In this document: positions 44,355 to 55,574 of the stretch, piece after piece | Layout of the letters: each line of letters starts with the position of its first letter | Position numbering within the stretch: position 1 is the first letter of the stretch | Source of the DNA: Ptiloglossa arizonensis | Taxonomy: Eukaryota > Arthropoda > Insecta > Hymenoptera > Colletidae | Assembly (NCBI RefSeq): GCF_051014685.1 | Contig: NC_135059.1 | Coordinates: forward strand, 7,440,001-7,504,000 | Length of the DNA: 64,000 bases | Direction of reading: 5' to 3' | The notes under the pieces: generated by a model | Told to the model about the DNA's origin: nothing | What the model saw: only the letters and a program-made list of their open reading frames with translations | Databases searched by the model: none | Program-made: the position numbers and the translations under genes

Positions 44355-47007
44355 ATGGGGTCGTCGTCTGTATTTATTCTGACCGTGGTCTGCGCTACGA
44401 TTTCGATCTTATCGCTCTTAACAAGTAACGTTCACGGTTTGTCGGTCACTTGGGAAGATTTTCAAAACGACACCGGTAAGAAGTAATAATTCACTTCGAC
44501 TCGACCGAGTTCGTTAATCGTGTTAGAAATTCGATCCGTTCGAGAATATTTATCCCGCTATAAATTGCACGTACACGCAACAAAAAATTAATCGAATTAT
44601 CACCGATTTCGAAACCAACCTTGAGTTAATTTCGATTTCTCATCTCGCGATCGTACCAAAGAGAACCAACTTTCCAAAAATCCTTGCATCGTTTCTTCAC
44701 CGATACGAAACACCGAATCACCTACGCGATCGTTGCTCGTATCTGAACGAAAGTTCTGAACGTAATAAAATCAACTAACAACCTTGAACGTATCATACCG
44801 ACCATTGAACATTCGATACATCGATAGTTCGATACGCGTTTTACGGGTGGTTTCACCGATCCCCTATCGTCCGACTCGTTTCGATCGCACGATATCTGTA
44901 CACCGTGTACTCGTAGATTATCGTTTCAAACGTATCGTACGAACGATTGGTAAGTCGGTACGTTTACTTGAACGTGCAAGTCTTGGTTGTTCAGGTGCAC
45001 CGAACATTGTGAGCAGACAAGGATGGGGAGCCAGATCGGCGGTGCAACGTGTACCAATGGAAGTGACACCGACACCGTACGTTGTGGTCCATCACGGTGG
45101 GATCGCCAAATACTGTTACGATCGTAAAACGTGTTCCGAGATCGTCAGATCGTATCAGAATCTTCATTTGGACGATCGAGGCTGGTTCGACATCGGTTAC
45201 AACTTCCTTATCGGCGAAGATGGGAACGCGTACGAGGGTCGGGGTTGGGATTACAATGGGGCCCATGCACCCGGTTACAACACACAGAGCATTGGTATAT
45301 GCCTTATCGGTGATTTCAACGGTAGGTGTTTGCTTTTCGTCACTTGCAACGGATCCGTGGTATTGACGAATTGTATCTGGTTATCGAGCAAGTTCTTTTC
45401 CATTTTCGCACGTAACTTTGAAGAAAGGTGACATCGGTAGAAATCGTCTTATCTTCGATCGAAATACGTAGCGTTTGTTCAAATCGATCCTCGTTGTTGT
45501 TATAGAAGAAGTATCGATGTTCTAAGTCGGTTGTTTTGGAGCGAATTTTATGCATTATATACAGAATTAATACAGAAGGTGTATTAGTGTACAGAAGACG
45601 TAGGGCGAAATTTATTTTATTTAATTTACACTCGTCGAAACAATCGGAGAGTTACGTTTCCACGTAATTGTTGAACACGAATCGATCGATGATTATTTTA
45701 TGTGACAATAGCTTTGAATATCTTACCGTGGTATAAATTGTTTAAGCGTCTATGAAATAATGATTATTTTATGTAATAATACCTTCGAATATCTTACCGT
45801 GGTATCGATTATTTAATCGTCTATAAGATACATCGTTTCGCGAACTTTTATCGTCTAAATCGGAGACACTTTCTCGACAACGTGTCGCAAAAGATAGGAT
45901 TCGCTTTAAACGACGTTGAAACTTTCTACAATTTCGAGCAGCGTTAAGAAATTTGCAAGAACGAGCCGAGAAATTTCAAGATACAATTGAAACGTTAATG
46001 CAAACATTCGGAAACTTTTTAACAATAGAGTGTACACGAGATGCTTGCCCTCGAAGTTTCCGAATTTAAGAATCTCTACGAAGTAAGATATTCGTGAAAC
46101 GTTTGTATTCGAAATTCTCAAGTTGGAGGGGAATGGAAGACTTTTAAATAATCGCAACTGGAATGTCGCGTTAATGCAAACATTCAGAAACTTTATAACA
46201 ATAGTGGATACACGAGATGCTTGCCCTCGAAGTTTCCGAATTTAAGAATCTCTACAAAGTAAGATATTCGTGAAACCTTTGTATTCGAAATTCTCAAGTT
46301 GGAGGGGAATGGAAGATTTTTAAATAATCGCGATAATGCAAAGATTCGGAAACTTTATAACAATAGTGGATACACAAGATGCTTGCCCTCGAAGTTTCCA
46401 AATCAAAGAATCTCTACAAAGTAAGATATTCGTGAAACGTTTGTATTCGAAATTCTCAAGTTGGAGGGGAGTGGAAGATTTTTAAATAATCGCGATAATG
46501 CAAAGATTCGGAAACTTTATAACAATAGTGGATACACAAGATGCTTGCCCTCGAAGTTTCCAAATCAAAGAATCTCTACAAAGTAAGATATTCGTGAAAC
46601 CTTTGTATTCGAAATTCTGAAGTTGGAGGGGAATGGAAAACTTTTAAATAATCGCGACTGGAACGTCGCAAGGATGTTTAAAAATGATCGTCGACGTACC
46701 GTGCGAATACTCACATTTGTTATTTCGTTTTTGCGCAGATATTCTTCCGAACAATGCCGCTCTGGAAACGTTGAACGCTCTGATCAATTACGGAGTGTCG
46801 CTAGGCAAAATAAGCGAAAATTACAACGTTATAGGTCATCGTCAAGCGAGAGACACCGAGTGCCCTGGCAACGAATTGTACAAATACGTACAAACGAATC
46901 CACGATGGACAAAGTATCCTGTACCGAGATACCAAACGTCAGGTTCAATCGGGAAGCCGGTCGCGGTTATGAACCAAAACACCTTGAACACGAATCAAAA
47001 TTTATGA
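44355..47007 (+). CDS. Secreted short peptidoglycan recognition protein, probable amidase
   Basis: Exons 44355-44475, 44995-45321 and 46739-47007, both introns phase 1; 238 residues. PGRPs bind bacterial peptidoglycan; those with zinc ligands are N-acetylmuramoyl-L-alanine amidases. A signal peptide (residues about 1-28, ending in NVHG) is followed by a short linker and the domain. Motifs: NIVSRQGWGARS, YVVVHHGG (His73/74), WFDIGYNF (Tyr109), GRGWDYNGAHAPGYN, SIGICLIGDFN and IGHRQARDTECPG (His183, Cys191). All catalytic-type residues are present, including the Cys that non-enzymatic recognition PGRPs replace. Cys81 and Cys87 form the usual small disulfide. A 30-residue polar tail follows the domain and is absent from the next PGRP. 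The Gly-Trp pair after EGR is more typical of DAP-type binders, but this is only suggestive. The second intron holds a tandem repeat. Confidence 0.92.
45990..46670. repeat. Four tandem units (162-176 bp) in PGRP intron
   Basis: The phrase gcttgccctcgaagtttcc starts at 46043, 46219, 46381 and 46543. Each unit also has gtaagatattcgtgaaac, attctcaagttggaggggaat and cggaaactttataacaatag. The array lies in the second intron of the first PGRP gene and stops about 70 bases before the last exon. Confidence 0.93.
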
Positions 47008-48346
47008 TCAACGAAACGATTTCGATCGATGTTCAACCCGGTAGAAATACATCAATCGAATAATGTTTCCGTCTCACACGATACACGTCTTAAATATTCG
47101 AAAACGTGGACTCGTAAAAAATCTCGTAAGGTCATTGTAAAACTTTTTTTTTCACGCCAACTGTAAATCATTTCCTTCTAGAGTGAATCATATTTAAACG
47201 AAACGCGCAGATACCTACGCGAATGTCAATCGTAAGATAAACCGTATTTATTTATCGACCGCGTTAAAATGCAATTCTAGCGAGCTTATTAATTGCAACG
47301 AAATAAGAACGCGACGACGATACATAATGTTCCTGTGAAGTATGTTGCTCATTAGTTTATTACAGCGTTCAAGTACAAACGATAATTGAAGAAACACGAT
47401 TATGTCAATAATTGTCTCTTCGTTGGATTTGTCGATGTGAATATTGAAATGAATCGATCAAAATGAGGTAACGTGTATTGTAAACATTTGATGAAAAAAC
47501 CTATCTTCCTGAGAATTCCTTTGGAATCCTTGTACAACGATGTGCATTCTTTTTCAGGTGCAATGTTTTTCGCTTAAATATAATGCAAAACGGAGTATCG
47601 AATATTAGGTATCCTGTCGTAAAGGAATTTGAATATTCAAAGTTTTGAAATTAATCTTTTCTATTTTATACGAACCCTTTCGATGGACGTTTCGAATACG
47701 TAATAAATATTTTCTATAGGAAATTTCATTTTCGACGAAAGCAACTTTAAAAATCTGTCGCATTCACGTTTGTTTATACCATTTTACTTCCAGTATCGCC
47801 TAACAGTTTCTATTCTATATATACACGAATTACGCGACGGAAATGTTTCCGCTCGTGCTGGACAGCATTCTCAACTTCGTGTCGTTTTAATTATTTTTAC
47901 CTTCGAGTATACTTTTCGTAAAAAAAATGAATCGAAAAACCGAGTCAAGTGCACTCGATTCGGTAAATTTTCTTTCATCCTTTTCCGAATGAAATTTTCT
48001 CTATAAAAATTTCTTTCGTAATTTCAACTTATCTTTTCTATTGTATTGAATACGTATTTCGTGCAAAATTCTGTACAATGATCGCAGAATAAATTAGAAA
48101 AACGAGAAACAAATGAATCAACGTTAACACGTAATAGAAATACAGAACGTATCAATGAAACAAATTTGTCATAGAAAACAAAAGTCCCTCCACGGATTAA
48201 AGAACAAGATTAAAGAACATTTCCACGATTAAAGTCACGTGAAAGAAAGTACACATTAGAGAATCCAGTAAATCTATTTGTTTTACCGTAACGCCTACTG
48301 TACGTAACGTTTGTCAGTGATAGACACTGTTCGTTAGTTGTAACTT
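47008..48346. other. Intergenic DNA between the two PGRP genes
   Basis: Unique AT-rich DNA with no repeat and no domain-bearing open frame; it contains the 3' region of the first PGRP gene. Open frames of up to 78 codons (47770, 48210) have no recognisable content. Confidence 0.55.
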
Positions 48347-48510
48347 GGGAAAATCCAAATCGAAACTGATAAAGATAAATCTTAAATGCACGCAAATGTA
48401 CGTTCGGTAACCCCCTCTTTGTTGTGCCGTTGCGATCAAAGAGCACGACCCAATGACATATGACACTGACTCCATTATAAATGTCTAGAACATGAATGCT
48501 TTATGTCAGT
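48347..48510 (+). promoter_or_regulatory. Promoter of the second PGRP gene
   Basis: TATAAAT at 48476-48482 and initiator TCAGT at 48506-48510 have the standard spacing (about 32 bases from TATA to +1), and the ATG follows at 48529. Upstream, GGGAAAATCC at 48347-48356 is one base off the strict kappaB consensus and could bind Relish. The TATA/Inr call is firmer than the kappaB call. Confidence 0.55.
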
Positions 48511-48528
48511 ACATCTCGAACAGGCAAG

Positions 48529-50423
48529 ATGGAGGGATCGATCTATGCGTTGCTTGTATTGACGATTTGTCAAGCGACGTTTGGCGCTGAGCACGAGACA
48601 CCTGGTAACGAATCTTCGTATTTTTAACATTGCTCTTCCTAAATAATATCTTCTCTTGCAAATTAGTAAATATCGTGTATCGTTTCCACGAAAAGAAACG
48701 TTTCGGTGTCGTATCAGTGGCCTCGTTCGGTTTTAATAAGAAACGGTGTGTATCGAAACACTGAAAGACCTAGAAGTGAATACTTACTTTTTCTATCAAT
48801 TTTGGAATATCTGGTTTACATAAAATTTTCCTTACAAGTCCAGCGACAAGATTGATTACTTTTACGAGCGAGCGTGTTATTTCATTTGATAATCGTTGTA
48901 ACGTCGTGACGATAATTCGTCGTGAGGCAATCTTTCTGCAAAAATTGTTACTTTTGTGTGTCTCGAAACTTATTCCAAGAGGAGATATCCAGGAAACAGA
49001 ATGTTGCGTGTTCTTTGTAGTCTTCGCGTGTTGTTTCTCATCTCGAGGTTTCGGTGAAACTTTCAACGTGAAAATTAAACTTAATCTCTGAAATGGTGTT
49101 TCAATTTTATTCAGTTCGACCAAATATAATATCGAGGTCCGATTGGGGCGCCAAACGACCGGCATGGGCCACGAAGAATCTTTCGATTGATCCACCCCCA
49201 TACGTGATAATTCATCACTCAGCGACCGATAGTTGCACGACTCAGGCAATTTGTCAAGCCAGAATGAGAAGTTTTCAGGTAACTAGATCAATGGAACAAT
49301 TAATTTGGTATTGGTAACGTTGGAAACTTTACCAGAGTAAAATGAGTAATTACAGGAGTAAAATAAGATTCTTAGATAATAAACGATAAGTTCGATTTAC
49401 AATTTTGAATTTATAATCGGTATGTAATAATTATGTTTCATTCGCACTGCAGCGAATATGAAAGTCTATTTTAATCGGTGATTGAAAAATTCCATCTAAT
49501 CGTTTTCACGAGTGTAAAAGATATTCAATCTGCGAGAATGTTAGAGAAATATTTTTATTTCATTTGTTGCGTTCTCGTTGCAACCGTAGCGCCGTTCGTT
49601 GTTCAAAATGCAACAGGGTGTTTATATTTAATTACTGTAATACCGCGTGTGCAATTAATGATACAAGGTCGAATCGCTTTGTTTTTTTACCTTGCTCGAT
49701 TTGTTATTCATAGAACTACCATATGAACGAGAAAAATTGGGGCGACATAGGCTATAATTTCGTGGTTGGAGAGGACGGTAACATATACGAAGGGAGAGGA
49801 TGGAGTAAACACGGCGCACATTCCGTGTCTTACAACTCCAAGAGCATTGGGATTTGTTTAATTGGGAATTTTGTTGGTAAGTTCGACGGTATTTTAATTC
49901 ACTGAAATCAAACAGTTGCACAACGATGAGCAAATTCTAAAAATTATCCAGACACGAAACATTAAACGCAATAGTTTCGATACTTAGCAAAATTGCTATT
50001 CGAAGTGCAAACGATCGGAGTTAAATTAAATTCATAAATTTTCGTCTACGTGTGAATATAGAAGTTCTCTACTTTGATTATTCTATGGATTAACGACTAA
50101 TTAATGACTCGGCTGTCGCACAATTTTCATTTAAGAATAAGAGGAAAAAGAAAAAGTTTACATAATCGTTTTGCTGTACATTGTACAGTCGGAAAATTGT
50201 TCAGTTTGCGAATATTATTATTAAAAAACTAATTTCAGCTCACAATCCAAGTCCAGCAGCGATCAGAGCGCTCCAGAGCTTGATAGCGTACGGAGTGTCC
50301 ATTGGAAAAATACAAGATAATTATAAATTATTGGGACATCGTCAAACTACCCAAACGGTTTGCCCAGGAGACAGTTTCTATAATTTGCTTAAAACCTGGC
50401 CAAACTGGTCCTCAGCCCCGTAA
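48529..50423 (+). CDS. Secreted short peptidoglycan recognition protein, probable amidase
   Basis: Exons 48529-48604, 49115-49278, 49714-49876 and 50239-50423; phases 1, 0 and 1; 195 residues. Signal peptide in exon one (MEGSIYALLVLTICQATFGA). The domain carries NIISRSDWGAKRP, YVIIHHSAT (His59/60), SCTTQAIC (small disulfide), GDIGYNFVVGEDG (Tyr94), GRGWSKHGAHSVSYN, SIGICLIGNF and LGHRQTTQTVCPG (His168, Cys176), so zinc amidase activity is expected. The protein ends right after the domain (WPNWSSAP), unlike its upstream paralogue. It also has an extra phase-0 intron after SFQ that the paralogue lacks, so the two are not a recent tandem copy. The stop overlaps one AATAAA and a second follows at 50513. 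The gene converges with the 3D-type gene, 155 bases stop to stop. Confidence 0.93.
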
Positions 50424-50518
50424 ATAAAAAAATCCATTTCACCATGAATCTCCTCTACGATATCCGTGTATATGTATTTATTTATTCTCTTATCTCGTAC
50501 GAAACATTATCGAATAAA
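50423..50518. terminator. Overlapping polyadenylation signals of convergent genes
   Basis: Plus-strand AATAAA at 50423-50428 and 50513-50518 serves the second PGRP gene. Minus-strand AATAAA at 50486-50481 and 50482-50477 serves the gene on the other strand. Each strand's signal lies within the other's likely 3' untranslated region, so the transcripts may overlap antisense. Confidence 0.5.
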
Positions 50519-50578
50519 GATACCTCTGTGTCCGTTGTAACGTAGCGAGTTTCGATTTCGGTTATTTCGCATACGTAA

Positions 50579-51757
50579 TTATACGTAAATCGTCACGAGA
50601 CCGTTCACAGAATGATCGTATGTGTCCTGTTCGGTTCTTACGCAAATGTCCACGTGGGAAAAGTTAGGCGACCTTGTTTTAACATCACCGTAGCAGCTCT
50701 TGTCCCTGGCCTGATAAATACGATTATCGAATGCAACTATTAACGAATATGGATAACCATGCGCTACGAATCATACCTGAAGGGGTATATTACGGTTGAA
50801 TTTCACATTCAATTCAGGTATGCATAATTTCGTCCCATATGGTATTCCCGAATCCAAATCCATAGAAACGGTGACGAATTCCCCGCGACCGTCTAGGAAA
50901 TCCTGTAATCGGAGTATACGTTATCGATGTATAAATTTATAGACGCTTAATCGATATTAAATGAAATATCAATTTTATCGTAAAATGTTCGATATTAATT
51001 TCCACGTCTACATATTCAATTACGTTTCAATAATTGGTTTAATAAGAGTACATTGGATGTACGTCTCAAACGATAGTTCTGATTGGGTATTTAGTGACGA
51101 TATTTGAACGCGATTAGTTTCTTTCAAAGAGAAGATCAAATTGAAAGGTGAAATTTGTAGCGATTGTTAGAAAAATATATTTAGAAACCTACCTGCAAAT
51201 TTCTCAGCTTCTTCGTTTTAGCGTCCAAGTAATCGAATTCATTGTCGCTACTGAAATCAGGATAATACGCAGCCATAGACACGTTGCGATATGCACGACC
51301 ACTGCAGTTCAAGTTTGATTCGTCGAAGCTTCGTTCTGAACAATGTCAAAGAATGAGAAGTTTTCAAGTAACTAGATCAATGGAACGATTAATTTGGCAT
51401 TGGTAACGTTCGAAACTTTACCAGAGTGAAATAAATAATTACCGGAGTGAAATAAGATTCTTAAATAATAAACGATAAGTTTCGATTTACAACTTCGAGA
51501 TACAACTCTCTTCGATTTACAACTCGTACAAAGATTGTTGAAATTCGATACGGAAGGAATATTTATTTTTCTTGTCTCCGTTTATCATAATCACCGTCTG
51601 TCACTTGATGTACAATATGTTGATTAATTTGATCGTAGAATAGGTAAGTGACTATTTTTATCCTATTAGTTATCGGAAGATAGTGAAAAATACTGTATTT
51701 ACCGCTGGCGGAGACAACCGAAACAACGAATAATAGAATTGACATCGGATTCTTCAT
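50579..51757 (-). CDS. Small secreted protein with a 3D-type (double-psi beta-barrel) domain
   Basis: Exons on minus: 51757-51703, 51335-51193, 50902-50777 and 50710-50579; phases 1, 0 and 0; 151 residues. The frame is open across all junctions, with good GT-AG borders. The start at 51757 was chosen because it opens a signal peptide (MKNPMSILLFVVSVVSAS). The mature part has AAYYPDF, LRNLQDFLDGRGEFVTVSMD, IPYGTKLCIPELN, ARDKSC, HVDICVRTEQ and NGLVTIYV. This order matches the bacterial 3D domain (Asp-Asp-Asp; VAVD, IPLGT, DTGG, IDL, VTVYV), a fold shared with MltA/RlpA lytic transglycosylases that cleave peptidoglycan glycan strands. The three Asp would be 81, 111 and 129. Four Cys (29, 93, 114, 131) suggest two disulfides, fitting extracellular use. 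The usual Gly-Gly after the second Asp is changed to Lys-Ser. Activity is unproven. The introns show that it is a genuine animal gene rather than contamination. Confidence 0.82.
51350..51493 (+). pseudogene. Duplicated fragment of the second PGRP gene
   Basis: About 143 bp matching 49261-49403, the last codons of PGRP exon two (RMRSFQ) plus the start of the following intron, in the same orientation, with scattered substitutions. The donor context CAG|GTAACT has become CAA|GTAACT. It lies inside the first intron of the 3D-type gene, antisense to it. Because it carries intron sequence, it arose by DNA duplication rather than retroposition. Confidence 0.85.
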
Positions 51758-51829
51758 TTTTTCAATCACAGATTGCACTTTCGCACTGCAACGACGTCGA
51801 CGACGAACTGACTTCGAAATAACGACCGA

Positions 51830-54800
51830 TGTTGTTGCAATATTCGAAATACACGGTCCATACGGTATCACCGTAACGAACATTGGAATTTGTCAAGTCA
51901 TCGGAAATCGAAAGTGGGTTAAAACGTTAGATTGTAACGTTCAATTGTGTTATTTAATTTACGTATCATTTTTCGTAGTTTTAAAACAGTTTCTTAAAAA
52001 ATTGCAACGTGTTCGATACAGTTGCAGTCTACTTCTTTCTTTCGCAACGAAATCTGCAGCTATAGGAAATGCAGCTAGAGAAAAAAGTTAACGAAGTTAC
52101 GTAGGGTGTGTTAATAATTGCATATAGGATTTTAAAGAGAAGTTCTCGTTGCATCGAAACTAATATTCTGTTACATTTTTATGCGATGTATTTATTTTAC
52201 TAGGCTAATTGGGAACAAAAATATCTTCCCAATTATTTAGATCGAATCTTGTTTACATAATCACTGGAAAATGATCACTACTTGTGTCGAGATCTTTGCA
52301 AAATTTTTACATCAGTATCAATTGCAAGTCAGTGAGAACATTAATAATGTATTTGTCTGATCGAGACGTAGCACACGAAATGTTCGATGATATGAATTAA
52401 GCTCACTCGAACGTTGTATCACGTTTGATTAGTAACGTTGCTAGTAACATCTCATTAACTTTTTTACGCTGACCCTAAGAACCAGGAGCTATTATACTAT
52501 ACTCTTCTTGAATAATAGAATCCACGTTTGACCGGGACACCTGGAAAACTACGCAACGTCAGTCGAACGAAAGACACCGTAGCTTTCGTACGTGTTTCAT
52601 CGTGAACATTCTTCTAGTCATGGCTACTGATTTTTATCAAGTGATGCAAACACGAGATGACAATTAACGAATCACAGTGCGAAGAGTTCTCGAGAAAAAA
52701 GATGGTGTAGTATAGAAGACGCTAAAATGGTGCGTTGAATAATAAAATACGCTTTACGTGTTGTCTTTTTATTTGATGTCATTCGAACAGATTTTTATAT
52801 TGTTCAGCAAATTGTAAAATCGCAATTCTAGTATACAATTGTTACCCTATAAACAAACAAACACTGTACAATTATTCCTCGCACAAGTGTTCATTTATAA
52901 TAATAATATTGCCGTAACGTTACAATAATTTTAATTTTCAAAGCACGTCATTATTCAAGGTAAATAACACTTTTCTCTCTATTTTTTTTTCTAAACTCTC
53001 CGACTCTTAATTCTTGTACTTATCCCTGCTCGAAGGATTTTCCTTTTAGAGTTTTCACACTTTGTGTCGTTCAATTCGGAAAAGTACAAACAAAATTTCT
53101 GTTATTACTTTTCTTACTTACACAATTTATATCTTAAAGCGTGCATCGAGCATCTACAATTCTCAGTTCGAAAGCAAACACATTCTCAACGATAGTTTTT
53201 GTAGTCGATCGAAGTGTTTTTCATCCTAGTTGGTTTCTGCAATTGCAACAGAATATGCATTTCGATAAGGAACGTCCAACTCGAGTTTTCGTCACAGGCT
53301 ATTTAATTGTGCGATTCGCACAATCGGTGTGTCATTGCTCTAAAGAATATCGATTCCACCAACTGGAGGTAAAATAAGTAAAAGAGGTAAAAGACCAGGG
53401 AGCGAGTAAAATGATGTCCAGGGTATTTCGAATCGAAAATAACCGCCGATAATGGTTAGGCTAAAGCCTATCCAGAGCTAATGGGGACGCTAACTATGAA
53501 TAAAAGATACCTGCTTTGTTCTGTGGATTCTCCTTATTAAGGAAGACACGGTTTGATGGACGTTACACTAAATATTTATAAGCCGAATGTAAAATATATA
53601 TTGAAATATGAAGCAATCTGGTTAACTATTAATACAATTTATAACAATTTCTTCTTGTCGCTTGTACTTTTCAAGATTTTGTTGTTGGTTTCAATTTTCT
53701 AAACTTAAATTAGTAATTCTCCCGTGACAAAAATTGCAAATAGGATTGAAAATAAATCAACGATTCCTTTTCCATGGTAAAGTTTGTCGATAACACAGTT
53801 ATTTTTAATTATTCGTTTCACAGAAGATTTTCAAAATTTCCTCAGTAATATATACTGTTCAAAATTTCTTTAGTCCAATAATATATTTATCGTTGTACAG
53901 ACATTGAGAATACTAATAATTTCCCCTCTGTTTTCACCGTATAAAATATCCAGGCAGTAAGCATAAAATCAATAGCTTCGGTTAAATTTCCTTAGTTGAG
54001 TACGTTCAGTTTGTTGAAATGTCATTTGAAGGTCGTATTGTGCCCCACATTTGAAATTGTTTCGATATTATCTATAGTTCTTCCCTTAGAAGAGGATTCT
54101 TGTAAATTTAAAAAAAGTCGATACACGTGTACATAAATATTATCTTATATTAATGTATAAAAAATATACCTACAACTATACGTAACTTCTGCCAATGGTA
54201 ATAGGGTGTTGCAGTTACAGGGTCGTTGCAGAATGCATTCTGTTTTTATTACTCGACTTGAAAATAACCTTGCGTACACTTTAGCTCCTCATTTACCACA
54301 TATTACAATATTCCGCAAACTTCGCGATCAATTTTCATTCGATTGTCCATCGTCGAGGAAATTTTCGAATAAAAATTCATCCGTGGACGAATGAATCTTT
54401 TTTTAGAAATATTTGTCGCGTCTTTACCGCAAATGGTATTCCTCGAAATAAATATTTCTTCGAACCAGTACCAACGGAGACATTTTGTAAGCGTATCCAC
54501 ATCAATTTCCTGTTTCGTTTGAGAAATTCCGATGCGACGATGTTCCCCGTTGCTTTATACAAACAAATCGTATGTGTATTAAAATGTTTTCAAGGCGTCC
54601 ATGACACGGTTCCAAATAATGACGCATCTTTCGACGTTACAACAGTTCTTCGAACTCTTACATTTCGATTCGTTAAAGAACATTTATCGGGCGACTTTCG
54701 CGGAGGCGTTGCGCAACTACTTCCGTAACTTCTATTATTAAAATTACCATGTGATTAACAATTTCTCGGCTGACAAATATGTAGTACGATCAGAGGGGAT

Positions 54801-55574
54801 TTACCGATAGCAGGTTTGCGTTGTTGGCCTCGTACGTATTTTTCAATCGAAGTGACGGGGATTCAAGGATTCACCATGTTTTATTAATCTATGTGATTCG
54901 TCGCGAAGTTCTCCACTATTTTTTTGTAATTTTCATCGATACGATCGATCAATTTTTCAAAACAGTATCTCAAGTATGGGTCGAGCACAATTTGCGAATA
55001 ATAAAATAGGAAATAAATCAATTGTTCGATTCTTTCGATTGACAGTTATTCTTTATTTGAATAAATCCTTTATTCTTCGGGGAAATCTGTATTGTATATT
55101 ATTGTCTCAGTGTAGACATTTTTTAAGAGACAATAGACCGTTTATGAAACGCGAGTGGTACAATTCTTACAAAAGTCGACTCGTTTGGCGTTAAACAAAA
55201 TTCTAACAACACCGATAATGACATGGAAATTATTCATAATATACGTTTACCCGTACGTTCGTATTTGTATTTAAGTAGTGCTCTGTTAGTAGTAAAGTAC
55301 CGTTTCTATACTGTATAAATTTAATATCGAATTTACATATTACATTAATATTAAATTTATTTCCAACGTAACGAGGATCTAAGCACAGGTGAACTAATAT
55401 TTGGAAAACAATTTTTCAAGACGAGTACTATTCAAGTTGGCTTTATACCACGAATGGTACGAATAATAAATACAATTTTATTCGAATAATAAACTACATC
55501 TAAATTTTTCCACATACCTACATACATACTATCTCTATAAAGAAACAATCAGAAGATCCCTTAATTTACTTTGC
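51830..55574. other. Gene-poor DNA right of the immune cluster
   Basis: AT-rich unique DNA with open frames of at most 78 codons and no domain. An arthropod-type initiator (TCAGTT, minus, 51811-51806) about 50 bases before the start codon of the 3D-type gene may be its transcription start. I see no other supported feature. Confidence 0.5.

Noticed and set aside
46623..47063. 146-codon open frame overlapping the last PGRP exon
   Set aside because: Different frame from the exon that carries the conserved PGRP motifs; a shadow frame.
48770..49249. 159-codon open frame on minus
   Set aside because: Antisense to the second exon and first intron of the second PGRP gene, whose coding evidence is much stronger.
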